Part shown: piece by piece, positions 43,360 to 52,014 of the stretch
How positions within the stretch are numbered: the stretch's first letter is position 1
Layout: each line of letters opens with the position of its first letter
From: Nonomuraea africana
GTDB lineage: Bacteria > Actinomycetota > Actinomycetes > Streptosporangiales > Streptosporangiaceae
Assembly: GCF_014873535.1 (NCBI RefSeq)
Contig: NZ_JADBEF010000001.1
Coordinates: 4,898,001 to 4,962,000, forward strand
DNA: 64,000 nt
Direction of reading: 5' to 3'
Position numbers and translations under genes: made by a program
The notes under the pieces: generated by a model
What the model saw: only the letters and a program-made list of their open reading frames with translations
Told to the model about the DNA's origin: nothing
Databases searched by the model: none

Positions 43360-43482
43360 CCGCCGGAGTGGCCGGCCGTCTGAGCCTCCGTGACCGTACG
43401 TCCCCGGCCCACCGCGAGAGCGACCTAAGGTGAAGAGAGACGGCCCGCATCAGCGCCGCCCGGCAGGAAAGGGGTGGCAGGC

Positions 43483-44441
43483 ATGGAGCTACGCCAACTC
43501 CGCTACTTCGTGACGCTGGCCGAGGAACTGCACTTCGGTCGCGCGGCCGCCCGCGAGCACATCGTGCAGTCCGCGCTGAGCCAGCAGGTGCAGCGGCTCG
43601 AGCGCGAACTCGGAGTGCGGCTGCTGAATCGCAGCACCCACCACGTCGAGCTCACCCCGGCCGGTTCGGCCTTTCTCGTCGAGGTTCGCCAGATCCTCGA
43701 CCACGTGGGCCGGGCAGCACACGCCGCACGGAACGCGGTCGCCGCCCCCGCACGCTCCGGGTCGGCATCATCGACGCCGGCTACGACTCCATGCCGCAGA
43801 TCCTGCGAGCCGTACAACAGCGCCATCCGGATCTGACGATTCACCAGGTCGAGGCCAGCACCCCTGAGCAGTACCGCCAACTGGCCGACGGGCGGCTGGA
43901 CATCGGGATCGGACGAGCCTCCCACACCCCTGCCGATGTGGCCTCCGAGCTCATCAGGCTCGATCCGCTCGGCGTGCTGGTCCCCGACGATCACCGCTTC
44001 GCCACACAAGACGGTGTGCCCGTCACCTCCCTGGCCGACGAACCTCTCCTCCTCGGCGAGGACAGTCAAACGCCGGAGTTCAACCAGTTCGTCATTGAAC
44101 TGTGCCGCTCGGCCGGATTCTCGCCCACTATTTACGAGGGAACCGTCGAGAGCACCCGTGCCGCCGCCGACCTCGTGCTCCAGCGCCGCTGCGTGCTGTG
44201 CGTCCCCTCCTCCTCCCGCACCTCCAACCGGCCGGGCACCGTCTGGCGCCCCCTGATCGAACCGGTGACCCACTACCCGTGGTCGCTCCTGTGGCGCTCC
44301 GGCGCCCCGTCCGCTCACGTGGCCGCCGTCATCGACAGTGCCCGTCACCTCGCCCATCGGCTCGGCTGGCTGGAACCCGCCGACCCGGCCTTCGGCCGGA
44401 ACGCGCCGACGGCCATCAGCTGCGGCGGTGAAGTTTCCTGA
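43483..44441 (+). pseudogene. LysR-family regulator with a -1 frameshift
   Basis: The N-terminal HTH is intact (MELRQLRYFVTLAEELHFGR, SALSQQVQRLERELGVRLL) to about 43750, where the frame would run into unrelated residues. The next frame continues with TLRVGIIDAGYDSMPQILRA, the ligand-binding domain, to a stop at 44441. The span is 959 nt, one short of a coding multiple, so one base is missing within the GC-rich linker near 43750. ATG 43483 has AAAGGGG eight bases upstream. Inactivated regulator or sequencing error. Confidence 0.85.
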
Positions 44442-44977
44442 CCTTGGTCGTTTCCACCACGACATCGGGCGTCGACGGCGCCATGTGCGGCGCCATCCTG
44501 GTTCGCGCCGCAGGTCGAGCGCTCTCACACCAGCGAGACGGGATCACGCCCATACCGCTCTCGAGGCCGGCTTCGATCGTGCCCCGGATCGTCCGCGGCA
44601 CTTGAGTGCGTTCGGTCATGCGTTTGCTCACCCGCATCAGCTTGCCCAGCGCGGTCAGCACCTACGCGCAGGAAGCCGCGGCCAGAGGCGTGTGGCATAA
44701 GCCCTGAGCACACGCCCGCGATCGCCCTTGATCCGGCCAGGGTGGGTAACGGGTTCCAGAACGCGCCGGCCGGCACTCGCCGTGGCCGGGCTCACGCCTG
44801 ACCTCAGCGGTCCACGTGCAGCCTGTCGAACTCGACCAGCGGGATGCTGCCGGCGAAGTTGCCGTCCACCTCGGCCCGCTCGGCCGCGCTCGGGTATGCG
44901 TTCGCCCGGCGCCGACGGGCACCTCGTGACCATCCGGCCTTAACCTCCGGGCCACCCGGGCGGTCTATCGTGCGCGC
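44442..44977. other. Decayed region, no intact gene
   Basis: Protein-like fragments appear on the minus strand: GTIEAGLESGMGVIPSRWCE near 44560 and GNFAGSIPLVEFDRLHVD ending near 44803. Neither has a start, ribosome site or family match. Probably debris of one or two lost genes. Confidence 0.45.
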
Positions 44978-46081
44978 ATGATGATCCGCAGGTTACTCTC
45001 GGGCGCGCTCGCCGTCCTGACAGGCGGTACGGTCGCCGTTGTGCTGTTCCAGTCCAACCCCGCCACGGCCGAGGGCCGCGGCCAGGCCCCCATCGTGATC
45101 GGCCACCGCGGCGCCAGCGCCCACCGCCCCGAGCACACGCTGCTGTCGTACGAGGCCGCCATCGCGATGGGCGCCGACTACATCGAGCCCGACCTGGTCT
45201 CGACCAAGGACCATGTGCTGGTGGCCCGGCACGAGAACGAGATCTCCGGCACCACCGACGTGGCCTCCCGTCCCGAGTTCGCCGGCCGACGCACCACCAA
45301 GACGATCGACGGCCGGGCGGTCACCGGCTGGTTCACCGAGGACTTCACCCTCGCCGAGCTCAAGACGCTGCGCGCCAAGGAACGCGTGCCCGACCTGCGC
45401 CCCGACAACACCGCCTTCGACGGGCTGGCGGAGATCCCCACGTTCGAGGAGGTCGTCCGCCTCGCGCAGCACCATGGCGTGGGCGTCTACCCCGAGACCA
45501 AGCACCCGACCTACTTCGACTCCATCGGCCTGTCGCTGGAGGAGCCGCTGCTCGAGGTGCTGAACACCCACCGGGTACGCAAGGCCTTCATCCAGTCGTT
45601 CGAGACCGCCAACCTGCGCGACCTGCGCGCCAAGACCAGGCTGCCGCTGATCCAGCTGATCACCTCGGGCGGCGCGCCGTACGACTGGGTCGCCGCAGGC
45701 GATCCGCGCACCTATGACGACATGGTCAAGCCGGAGGGACTGCGCGAGGTGGCCGCCTACGCCAACGGGATCGGCGTGGACACCCGCCGCGTCGTGCCCG
45801 TGGGCTCGGACGGCAGGCTGCAGCAGCCGACCACGCTGATCGCCGACGCCCACCGCGCGCGGCTGGAGGTGCACGTCTGGACCGTGCGCAACGAGAACTC
45901 CCAGCTCCCCCTCGACTACCGGCTCGGCAACCCGGCGAGCCCGGTCTTCTCCCGCGCCACGGGAGACGTGATGGGCTGGCTGAGCCGGCTCGTGGAGCTC
46001 GGCATCGACGGCGCGTTCTGCGACGACCCCGGCATGGGCCGGGCGGTGGTCACCCGGCGGACCGCACGCCCAGGCGTGTGA
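44978..46081 (+). CDS. Secreted glycerophosphodiester phosphodiesterase
   Basis: 367-residue GlpQ-type GDPD. Signal peptide to about residue 32 (ALAVLTGGTVAVVLFQSNPA). Catalytic and metal motifs: GHRGASAHRPEHTLLSYEAA (catalytic His), ADYIEPDLV (metal Glu/Asp), HENEISGTTDV (second His) and VYPETKHP. Hydrolyses glycerophosphodiesters to glycerol-3-phosphate and an alcohol outside the cell. ATG 44978 is probably leaderless: TATCGT ends six bases upstream. Confidence 0.93.
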   Translation: MMIRRLLSGALAVLTGGTVAVVLFQSNPATAEGRGQAPIVIGHRGASAHRPEHTLLSYEAAIAMGADYIEPDLVSTKDHVLVARHENEISGTTDVASRPEFAGRRTTKTIDGRAVTGWFTEDFTLAELKTLRAKERVPDLRPDNTAFDGLAEIPTFEEVVRLAQHHGVGVYPETKHPTYFDSIGLSLEEPLLEVLNTHRVRKAFIQSFETANLRDLRAKTRLPLIQLITSGGAPYDWVAAGDPRTYDDMVKPEGLREVAAYANGIGVDTRRVVPVGSDGRLQQPTTLIADAHRARLEVHVWTVRNENSQLPLDYRLGNPASPVFSRATGDVMGWLSRLVELGIDGAFCDDPGMGRAVVTRRTARPGV

Positions 46082-46104
46082 CCCCAAGAGTCGCACTCAG
46101 GGGT

Positions 46105-46133
46105 GGCCTCGCCGGTCGCTGACCGGCGAGGCC
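46105..46133. terminator. 13-bp hairpin after the GDPD gene
   Basis: GGCCTCGCCGGTC, GCT loop, GACCGGCGAGGCC, 24 bases after the stop. Perfect stem. Confidence 0.85.
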
Positions 46134-46363
46134 GGCCCGGGCCGGCGTCGCCGACCGACACGGTCCGCGAGACGCTCCGCATGCCACCACGCACCGGGGC
46201 CGCGGAAGACCTGCAGGATCGTCACCGGTCCTTGGCCGGTGCGGCAAACCGGTAATCGAAACCGCCGCCTCTGGCGGGGATCGCGCAACGCAGCCACAAA
46301 TCGTGATCTATCCGGTTAAGGTGCATGAGGTCCATCCCGGCCGTCGCAGGAGTGACTCCACTT

Positions 46364-47923
46364 ATGCCGAATACCGAACCGCTGCGCCCAGACGACCCCC
46401 AGGCGATCGCGGCCTACCGGATCGTCGGGCGGCTCGGCGAGGGCGGCCAGGGCATCGTCTACCTGGGTCAGGCCCCGGACGGCCGGCCGGTGGCGGTCAA
46501 GGTCCTGCGGCAGTCCGTCGGCGGCGACCACCGCTTCGCCAAGGAGATCGCGGCTGCCCGGCGCGTGGAGCCGTTCTGCGTCGCCCAGGTGCTCGACGCG
46601 TCGATGGGCGGGCGTCCGTACATTGTCAGCGAGTACGTCGACGGGCCCTCGCTGCAGGAGACGGGCCGCCATCACGGCGCCGACCTGCAGCGCCTGGCCG
46701 TCAGCACGGCCACGGCGCTGACCGCCATCCATGCGGCGGGCATTGTGCACCGCGACTTCAAGCCCGCCAACGTGCTGCTTGGACGAGACGGGCCGCGCGT
46801 CGTCGACTTCGGCATCGCCCGCGTCGCCGCCTCCGCGGTCACCGTCACCAGCGGCGTCGTCGGGACGCCCGCGTACATGGCCCCCGAGCAACTCGCGGGC
46901 GCGTACGTGGGCCCGGCGGCGGACGTCTTCGCCTGGGCTTCGGTCATGGTGTTCGCGGGGACGGGCACGCCCCCGTTCGGCAACGATTCGCTGCCCGCGG
47001 TCATCACTCGCATCCTGAACCAGGAGCCGTTCCTGGGCGACTTGCCGGAGCCGCTGCGCTCAGTCGTGTACGCCTGCCTGGCCAAGGATCCGAGCGCCCG
47101 CCCACAGATGCGGGACGTCCTGCTGCGCCTTCTCGGCGGGCAACCGGCGGCCGCCGTCGGAAACCAGCACCTGCCGCTGGAGGGTCAGCCCGCCACGCCC
47201 GGTCCCCGGCACGCTCCGGGAGGCGGCCGCCCGCCCCGCGCTCTTCCGCCGAGCCGCGCGGCATTGCGCCCGCCGCTGATCGCCGGCATCTCAGGAGCAG
47301 TCGCCGTGTGCCTGGCGGCCGGCGTCGTGGTCTGGAACGCCTGGCTGCACCCCGACCCCGCGCCGCCGGCGTTGGCCGCCGGCTCCAGCGAGCCGTCCCT
47401 CTCCGCCGCCACCAAGCGCGGGAAGACCGTCGCGCCCAGGAAGACGCGAACCCCGCCGATCACCCCCACGACCAAACGCCCGCGCCCCACTCCCAGACCG
47501 TCGCAGGAGCGCACGAGCGTGCGGCCCACGCCCGCGAAGACGCCCACGGCGACGAAGAAACCGGCGACCAGGCTCCCGTCGCCCACCGCGAGCAAGCCCA
47601 AGGCGGCCTCGTTCAGCCTCGCCTACGTGCGGGTCGCCGGTGCGTCCAGGATCAACGACGCGGGCGTCACCTGCTACTCGGGGCCGGTCAGCTTCGGTAT
47701 CGCCCTGGACGCGACCGAGATGGGAGCCCCATTCTCCTACCAGTGGCTCGTCGACGGACAGGTGATCGAAAGCAGCTCCAGGCGGATGCCGTCCCACAGC
47801 CGGGGTGACTATTTCGGCTCGAAGAAGCAGGTCGACCCCGACCTCGGGTCCAGGCACACCGTCACCTTCCGGCTCACCTCGCCGGTGCGGAGGACCAAGT
47901 CGGCCACCTGGACCATGTGCTGA
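46364..47923 (+). CDS. PknB-like Ser/Thr kinase with extracellular Ig-like sensor
   Basis: 519 residues. Kinase domain 18-275: Gly loop GRLGEGGQGIVY, Lys46 in VAVKVL, catalytic Asp131 in HRDFKPANVLL, DFG 148-150 and GTPAYMAPEQL. Then a linker, one TM (LIAGISGAVAVCLAAGVVVW), a Pro/Thr/Lys-rich spacer and a C-terminal beta domain with two cysteines (GVTCYSGPVSF ... ATWTMC) and FSYQWLVDG, similar to the repeats of the secreted protein at 27219. ATG 46364 has AGGAG eleven bases upstream; ATG 46325 is the alternative. HRDFKPAN replaces the usual HRDLKPSN. Confidence 0.9.
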   Translation: MPNTEPLRPDDPQAIAAYRIVGRLGEGGQGIVYLGQAPDGRPVAVKVLRQSVGGDHRFAKEIAAARRVEPFCVAQVLDASMGGRPYIVSEYVDGPSLQETGRHHGADLQRLAVSTATALTAIHAAGIVHRDFKPANVLLGRDGPRVVDFGIARVAASAVTVTSGVVGTPAYMAPEQLAGAYVGPAADVFAWASVMVFAGTGTPPFGNDSLPAVITRILNQEPFLGDLPEPLRSVVYACLAKDPSARPQMRDVLLRLLGGQPAAAVGNQHLPLEGQPATPGPRHAPGGGRPPRALPPSRAALRPPLIAGISGAVAVCLAAGVVVWNAWLHPDPAPPALAAGSSEPSLSAATKRGKTVAPRKTRTPPITPTTKRPRPTPRPSQERTSVRPTPAKTPTATKKPATRLPSPTASKPKAASFSLAYVRVAGASRINDAGVTCYSGPVSFGIALDATEMGAPFSYQWLVDGQVIESSSRRMPSHSRGDYFGSKKQVDPDLGSRHTVTFRLTSPVRRTKSATWTMC

Positions 47924-48169
47924 CTCCGCCGTGCTTGACCACGAAGATCCGGGCAGGCCGATTCGGACAGCAGGGTCAACCTGGAGTCGCTGCCGGTGAC
48001 CTCGGACCGTCGGTCTCGGCGATGCGCCAGCCGAACCTCGCCGCGCGCAGCACCGTCTCCGGGGCATGGCCGCCCCGCCGGTCGGTCAGCCCCGGTGCCG
48101 GCAAGTCGGCCCCCACCGACGTGCTGGATTCATCCGGCCCTTCCCACCGTGCCGCGAGGGCCCCGGCGC

Positions 48170-48201
48170 CTGAGGGTACGGCCGCACGGCCGTACCCTCA
48201 G
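48170..48201. terminator. 15-bp bidirectional hairpin
   Basis: CTGAGGGTACGGCCG-CA-CGGCCGTACCCTCAG, perfect, between the kinase gene and the end of the minus-strand Mau-like operon. It can serve both transcripts. Confidence 0.88.
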
Positions 48202-48208
48202 GGTCGGT

Positions 48209-48487
48209 TCAGCTGGTGAGCGTCAGCCCGTACTGGGGCTTGATGGCGCTCACGTAGACGACCCCGGCCTGGTCGGCGTACACCTCGACGATGTCGTTGG
48301 TGTACTGGAACGAGTCGCCGCTGGTGAGCTGGAGAGCCGGGTCCACCTTCACCGTCGCCATGCCGAAGAACCTGGCGTAGATGTTGTCCGGTTGTCCGTT
48401 GGTGATGGCGGTGCAGATCGCCACTGTCGTCGTTCCGTCTTCTCTCGGACTCAGTACGGCATGGCCGCGTTCGGTTCCTGAGGGCAT
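48209..48487 (-). CDS. Unknown 92-residue protein, last gene of Mau-like operon
   Basis: No family recognised. Mostly beta by appearance (TTTVAICTAITNGQP, IVEVYADQAGVVYVSAIK), one cysteine, no signal peptide or TM. ATG 48487 has AAGG nearby and starts one base after the previous stop, so it belongs to the operon. Confidence 0.7.
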   Translation of the reverse strand: MPSGTERGHAVLSPREDGTTTVAICTAITNGQPDNIYARFFGMATVKVDPALQLTSGDSFQYTNDIVEVYADQAGVVYVSAIKPQYGLTLTS

Positions 48488-48488
48488 C

Positions 48489-48905
48489 TCAGCCTTCCTT
48501 TCGAGCAGATCGCGAAGGTAGGGGATAGAGCGGCGAGCGCGGTTCCGACGGGCTGCGGAACATCACCCGCCGCCAGTCTCCGGCGAAACAGAAGACCCCG
48601 GAGCTGGTCCGGACTCCCAGCGAGCCCGGCACCCGCACCGCCGCCACGTGCTGAGGGACCTGTCCCATGGAGTAGACGCTGTCGAGGTCCTTCCACAGGG
48701 TGATGCTCAGCATCGTGCTGGTGCGCCAGTCCACCAGCGTCTTGACTCCGACCAGGCCGCGAGCCAGGCGCCGCACGTGACGCTTGACGCGCCTGTGCAG
48801 CACGAGCATCGCCACCAGCTTCAGCCGGCTGCCGCACTCGAAGCGAGTGACGATCACTTGGCCCAGATCGGGCTCGAGCTCCAGTAACGGATCTAGCCTC
48901 CCCAC
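48489..48905 (-). CDS. Unknown protein, ferredoxin-like monooxygenase fold possible
   Basis: 138 residues, no firm family. The middle part (RGLVGVKTLVDWRTSTMLSI, TLWKDLDSVYSMG, FCFAGDWRRVMF) has the strand-helix spacing of small dimeric ABM/DUF3291-like proteins, in which a WxS/T-x-W element is common. GTG 48905 would overlap the upstream gene by 13 bases; later GTG codons are possible. The stop is one base before the next ATG. Confidence 0.6.
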   Translation of the reverse strand: MGRLDPLLELEPDLGQVIVTRFECGSRLKLVAMLVLHRRVKRHVRRLARGLVGVKTLVDWRTSTMLSITLWKDLDSVYSMGQVPQHVAAVRVPGSLGVRTSSGVFCFAGDWRRVMFRSPSEPRSPLYPLPSRSARKEG

Positions 48906-49471
48906 GCCTGGATCGCCGCCAGGAGCGCCAGAATCAGCAAGGCCAGGCCGGACGCCCGCCTGATGATCGTCACCCACTGGTGCTCCTTTCTGCTGACCAG
49001 GAGATCAGACGTGCGTTCGCTCATGCTCCACGCCGTCACGACCACGGAGGCGATCAGGGCGATCCCCACCAGGACGCCTGCAGCGGCTGTCGGTTCCAGC
49101 AGGACGACCGCCGTGACGGACACCCAGATCAGCGAGGCGACCTTCTGCGTGGTGACGAGGAGACCGAGGTCGAATCCCCAGACCAGACCGAGTACTCCCG
49201 GCGTCAGCCGGTGCACGAACCGTTGTGGCACCTGCCGCCACACATGCGGAGTCCTGTTGGCCAGGTCGGCCAACCCGAATGCGGCACTTGCCAGCGCCAG
49301 CAGCCAAAGACGTACGGTCATGGGGAGAATCGCCTGTACGGCGCTGCCTACGAGATAGGCGAGCACGGCGAGCACCGCTCCAGCCAAAGTCCCGCCCACG
49401 GCGAGACCGACCAGGAAGCGGACCCCATGCGCTCTGTCGCGACGCAGCATGGGACCGGCCACCCCGGCCAT
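48893..49471 (-). CDS. Polytopic membrane protein of the Mau-like operon
   Basis: 192 residues, five to six TM helices (FLVGLAVGGTLAGAVLAVLA, LWLLALASAAFGLADLA, TPGVLGLVWGFDLGLLVTT, VSVTAVVLLEPTAAAGVLVG, ASGLALLILALLAAI). The arrangement resembles CcdA/DsbD or LysE-like transporters, but there are no cysteines, so thiol relay by the usual mechanism is excluded. ATG 49471 with GAGG seven bases upstream, the GAGG overlapping the stop of the 19-residue peptide. Confidence 0.72.
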   Translation of the reverse strand: MAGVAGPMLRRDRAHGVRFLVGLAVGGTLAGAVLAVLAYLVGSAVQAILPMTVRLWLLALASAAFGLADLANRTPHVWRQVPQRFVHRLTPGVLGLVWGFDLGLLVTTQKVASLIWVSVTAVVLLEPTAAAGVLVGIALIASVVVTAWSMSERTSDLLVSRKEHQWVTIIRRASGLALLILALLAAIQAWGG

Positions 49472-49480
49472 CGACCGGCC

Positions 49481-49540
49481 TCAAGGGCTGAGCACCTGCA
49501 GGATGGCGCCTACGGCGCCGATGATGATCCAGCGGGTCAT
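49481..49540 (-). CDS. 19-residue hydrophobic peptide
   Basis: MTRWIIIGAVGAILQVLSP: a basic start and one short hydrophobic helix. ATG 49540 has AAGGA nine bases upstream. It lies 16 bases after the Cys-rich gene and 9 before the next, in phase with the tight spacing of the operon, which argues that it is real. Possibly a membrane micro-protein that aids maturation. Confidence 0.5.
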   Translation of the reverse strand: MTRWIIIGAVGAILQVLSP

Positions 49541-49556
49541 GGCTTGCCGTCCTTCG

Positions 49557-49886
49557 TCAGGTGTAGAAGCAGCCGCCGGCGGACCGCACGCCGGTCGGGC
49601 AGCCACCGCTCTTCGTCTCGCAGCACTGGCACTGGATGCGCGCCTCGGCGTTGCAGTACCAGAGGTAGTGCCCGGAGTAGCTCTTGCACGTGCTGAGCGA
49701 GATGGACGGCGACTGACACAGGTGGCAGCATCTCCATGCGACCGCCGCCTGCGCGGCCTCCGGCCGGCCGAACATCACGGCGGCGGCGGTGAGCCCGGTG
49801 GCTCCCAGTCCGCCTAGGAACCGTCGCCGCCGCACTGACTCCTTCCGGCCACCTCCGGCACTGGTCTTTTCTGGGGTGGATCTCAT
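49557..49886 (-). CDS. Tat-exported cysteine-rich small protein
   Basis: 109 residues. Twin-arginine signal (VRRRRFLGGLGATGLTAAAV, cut after PEAAQA near residue 47). The mature part of about 62 residues holds ten cysteines (WRCCHLC, STCK, LWYCN, QCQCCE, GGCPTG, GGCFYT) and only two tryptophans, each beside a cysteine. ATG 49886 overlaps the MauD-like stop (ATGA), with AAGGAGG four bases upstream. The context (MauE- and MauD-like genes) is that of methylamine dehydrogenase light chains, whose Cys-rich small subunit carries a two-Trp cofactor, but this protein is half the size. A Cys-rich bacteriocin is the other option. Confidence 0.75.
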   Translation of the reverse strand: MRSTPEKTSAGGGRKESVRRRRFLGGLGATGLTAAAVMFGRPEAAQAAVAWRCCHLCQSPSISLSTCKSYSGHYLWYCNAEARIQCQCCETKSGGCPTGVRSAGGCFYT

Positions 49887-50416
49887 ACGACCTCCTTCTG
49901 TTGCTGCAGAGTGCTCCGCAGCGATGAGACATCGTTGAAGACGTACGCGGAGTCCAGGAGCCCCGAACGCACGACGACGGCCGTGGGACTCTGCTGCACG
50001 CCCAGCTCCTCGCGCGACCAGTCGCCGCCCTCGTCGACGAAGTGCGGGAAGCCCTCGAGGTGGAAGTCGGCGATGAAGTTCTCTCCTGTTTGCCGACCGG
50101 CGGTGGAGATGACCAGACCCACGCCTTCCCAGTCCGAGTGGCCCGGGTCGGAGCTCAGTTGCGTGGCGACATCGCGGCACGATTCGCACGATGTGCTCAG
50201 CACCAGCAGGGTCGCGTCGTCGGAGTGCGGCATGCCGTTGGGCCACACCTCGAGAGCCCGGCCTACCTGCAGGTCCTCCAGCGGTTCCACGCGCGAATCG
50301 CGCTGGTGCGCGGAGGCCGGATCGCGCACCCGGGAGGCCAGTTCGCCGAACATCGCGAACAGCACCACGATCGCGGCCGCCAGTACGAGCAGCGCGAAAG
50401 CAAATACGACCAGCAT
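49883..50416 (-). CDS. MauD-like membrane-anchored thioredoxin
   Basis: 177 residues. N-terminal TM (MLVVFAFALLVLAAAIVVLF), then an extracytoplasmic thioredoxin-like domain with the CxxC in LVLSTSCESCRDVATQL and a cis-Pro-type segment QQSPTAVVV. MauD proteins form or rearrange disulfides in the methylamine dehydrogenase small subunit. ATG 50416 has AAAGGAAG six bases upstream. Located between the MauE-like and Cys-rich genes. Confidence 0.85.
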   Translation of the reverse strand: MLVVFAFALLVLAAAIVVLFAMFGELASRVRDPASAHQRDSRVEPLEDLQVGRALEVWPNGMPHSDDATLLVLSTSCESCRDVATQLSSDPGHSDWEGVGLVISTAGRQTGENFIADFHLEGFPHFVDEGGDWSREELGVQQSPTAVVVRSGLLDSAYVFNDVSSLRSTLQQQKEVV

Positions 50417-50436
50417 CGGCCGCTTCCTTTCCGGAT

Positions 50437-50985
50437 TCAGTGAGTGGGCTTCGGGCGGCGGGGCCGTACCACGAGATGACGTCGCATCAGCTGACGGTGC
50501 GTGTACGCGCACAACACGACGGTGAGCGTGGCGGCCAGCATCAGAGCGCTCGCGGTGTAGTCACCGTGCGCTGCCGACGGGTTCGCCACATTGAGCGGGA
50601 GGACGGCGGCGAGCAGGACGCCCAGGGCGACGTTCGTCCAGCCGAGTGGTTGCTTGTTCGAGGCTCCGAAGCAGCCGCACGGCGCGCTGCTTCCACGCAT
50701 TGTGCCGAGCAGGCCGAAGGCGGCGAAGCCCACGCCGAGCAGCGCGGACAGGAACGCGGCTGCCATCCGCGCGGGAGCGATGAGCAGCGCGGTCGCCGCC
50801 ACGATCTCGACCGCGGCCAGCCCGCGCACCATGAGCGGAGCGCTTTTTCCGGTGAATGACGGAACCAGTTCGGTAAGCGCCCGGCGCAACGCGTCAGGCG
50901 TAACCATCTTTGCTAAGCCGGAATTGAGAAGGAGGGTAGCGGCTGCTGCGTTGGCGCAGGCCAGAAGCCATTCGTTCAAACCCAA
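50437..50985 (-). CDS. MauE/DoxX-family redox-associated membrane protein
   Basis: 182 residues, about five TM helices. LLNSGLAKMVTPDALRRAL matches the first MauE/DoxX block, and the conserved thiol pair is in APCGCFGASNKQ. Family members donate or accept electrons for periplasmic thioredoxins. TTG 50985 is the start: AAAAGG lies about seven bases upstream and no ATG or GTG fits. First gene of the seven-gene operon. Confidence 0.88.
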   Translation of the reverse strand: MGLNEWLLACANAAAATLLLNSGLAKMVTPDALRRALTELVPSFTGKSAPLMVRGLAAVEIVAATALLIAPARMAAAFLSALLGVGFAAFGLLGTMRGSSAPCGCFGASNKQPLGWTNVALGVLLAAVLPLNVANPSAAHGDYTASALMLAATLTVVLCAYTHRQLMRRHLVVRPRRPKPTH

Positions 50986-51059
50986 GGGAGCACCTTTTCA
51001 GGCATGGGACAGTGCATCAAGAAGGTTTGGTCGAGTGCGGAAGGATTGGCCGCCGAGTG

Positions 51060-51079
51060 GTTTACAGATCCTTGTAAAC
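51060..51079. promoter_or_regulatory. Inverted repeat upstream of the Mau-like operon
   Basis: GTTTACA-GATCCT-TGTAAAC, perfect 7-bp arms, 75 bases before the TTG start of the MauE-like gene and in an AT-richer stretch. A candidate operator for the operon. Confidence 0.55.
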
Positions 51080-51367
51080 CCGATCTTCGCGATGATCATA
51101 AGCCGCGATCAATCCTGGAGCAAGCCCCAAAAAAGGGGACTCCTCGGACCTCTCACCTGCGGATACATGAAATACGCGCAGGTGGCAGCGGTTTGTCCGT
51201 TCCTGCAGCGGGGTGTCCCGGCCCACGCCTCGTGGGTACGGGTTGAGTGTCCAGGGGCCAGTCAGGGGCTGCAGTAGACCGTCGGATAGACGGAGAGATC
51301 TGCTATGAAAATAGTAATTGTCGACCTGTACCGGGAACCGCGCGGTGACTTGCGGTGTAAGGATGAC

Positions 51368-51871
51368 ATGAGACCATCAGTCGCTTTCGCCCTTGCAGTT
51401 GTCGTTCTGGCGTCCACGGGCTGCTCCTCGATCGAGGGAACAGCGACAGCGAAGCCGCCCGCCGCGTCCGGCCAGTGCCCTGTGACCCTGCCCAGCACTC
51501 CCGATCCGTCCGCCAAGACGCCTGGGGACTTCTTCGGAAGAGAGAACTCGTACGGCAACGGCAAACTGTGGGTGGGAGGGCTGGCGCCGAAGGGCGTCAT
51601 CGAGGCCGACGCGAGTTTCATCCAGCCGGACGGCTGGATTCACCAGAAATTCGGCTGGTGGCGGGCGAGCGCAGGAGATCTGAAGATCACCGGCCGACGA
51701 CTCGACGGACCCGCCGCTCCGGCGCGCAGCGAAGTACCCGAGGGCTATGGCGACACTGGGTTCCAAGCCACCGGCGTCTACTTCCCCGTCGCAGGCTGCT
51801 GGGAGATCACCGGACGGGTCGGCCCGGACAGCCTGACCTTTGTGACCTCCGTCATCAAGACAGCACGCTGA
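51368..51871 (+). CDS. Lipoprotein of unknown function
   Basis: 167 residues. Lipobox ASTGC near residue 18 after a hydrophobic stretch (FALAVVVLAS). The rest is a beta-rich domain with GDFFGRENSYGNGKLWVGGL and a late Cys in VAGCWEITGRVG that may pair with the Cys in GQCPVT. ATG 51368 with AAGGA upstream. Similar small lipoproteins are common in actinobacteria without known role. Divergent from the Mau-like operon. Confidence 0.75.
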   Translation: MRPSVAFALAVVVLASTGCSSIEGTATAKPPAASGQCPVTLPSTPDPSAKTPGDFFGRENSYGNGKLWVGGLAPKGVIEADASFIQPDGWIHQKFGWWRASAGDLKITGRRLDGPAAPARSEVPEGYGDTGFQATGVYFPVAGCWEITGRVGPDSLTFVTSVIKTAR

Positions 51872-52014
51872 ACCACTCGGCGGGATCCCCACCGCCCGGC
51901 CGGGCGGTGGGGATGACCATGGCACCGCGCGAGGCGGGCCTGCTCGTCGCCGGGAGCCGGGTCAGGCTCGGGCAACTCGGTGAGCGCAGGGCGCCGCAAC
52001 CGGGAAGTCACGAC

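Noticed and set aside
48209..50985. Functional methylamine dehydrogenase operon
   Set aside because: No large subunit, MauG, amicyanin or full-length light chain; only the maturation-type genes are present.
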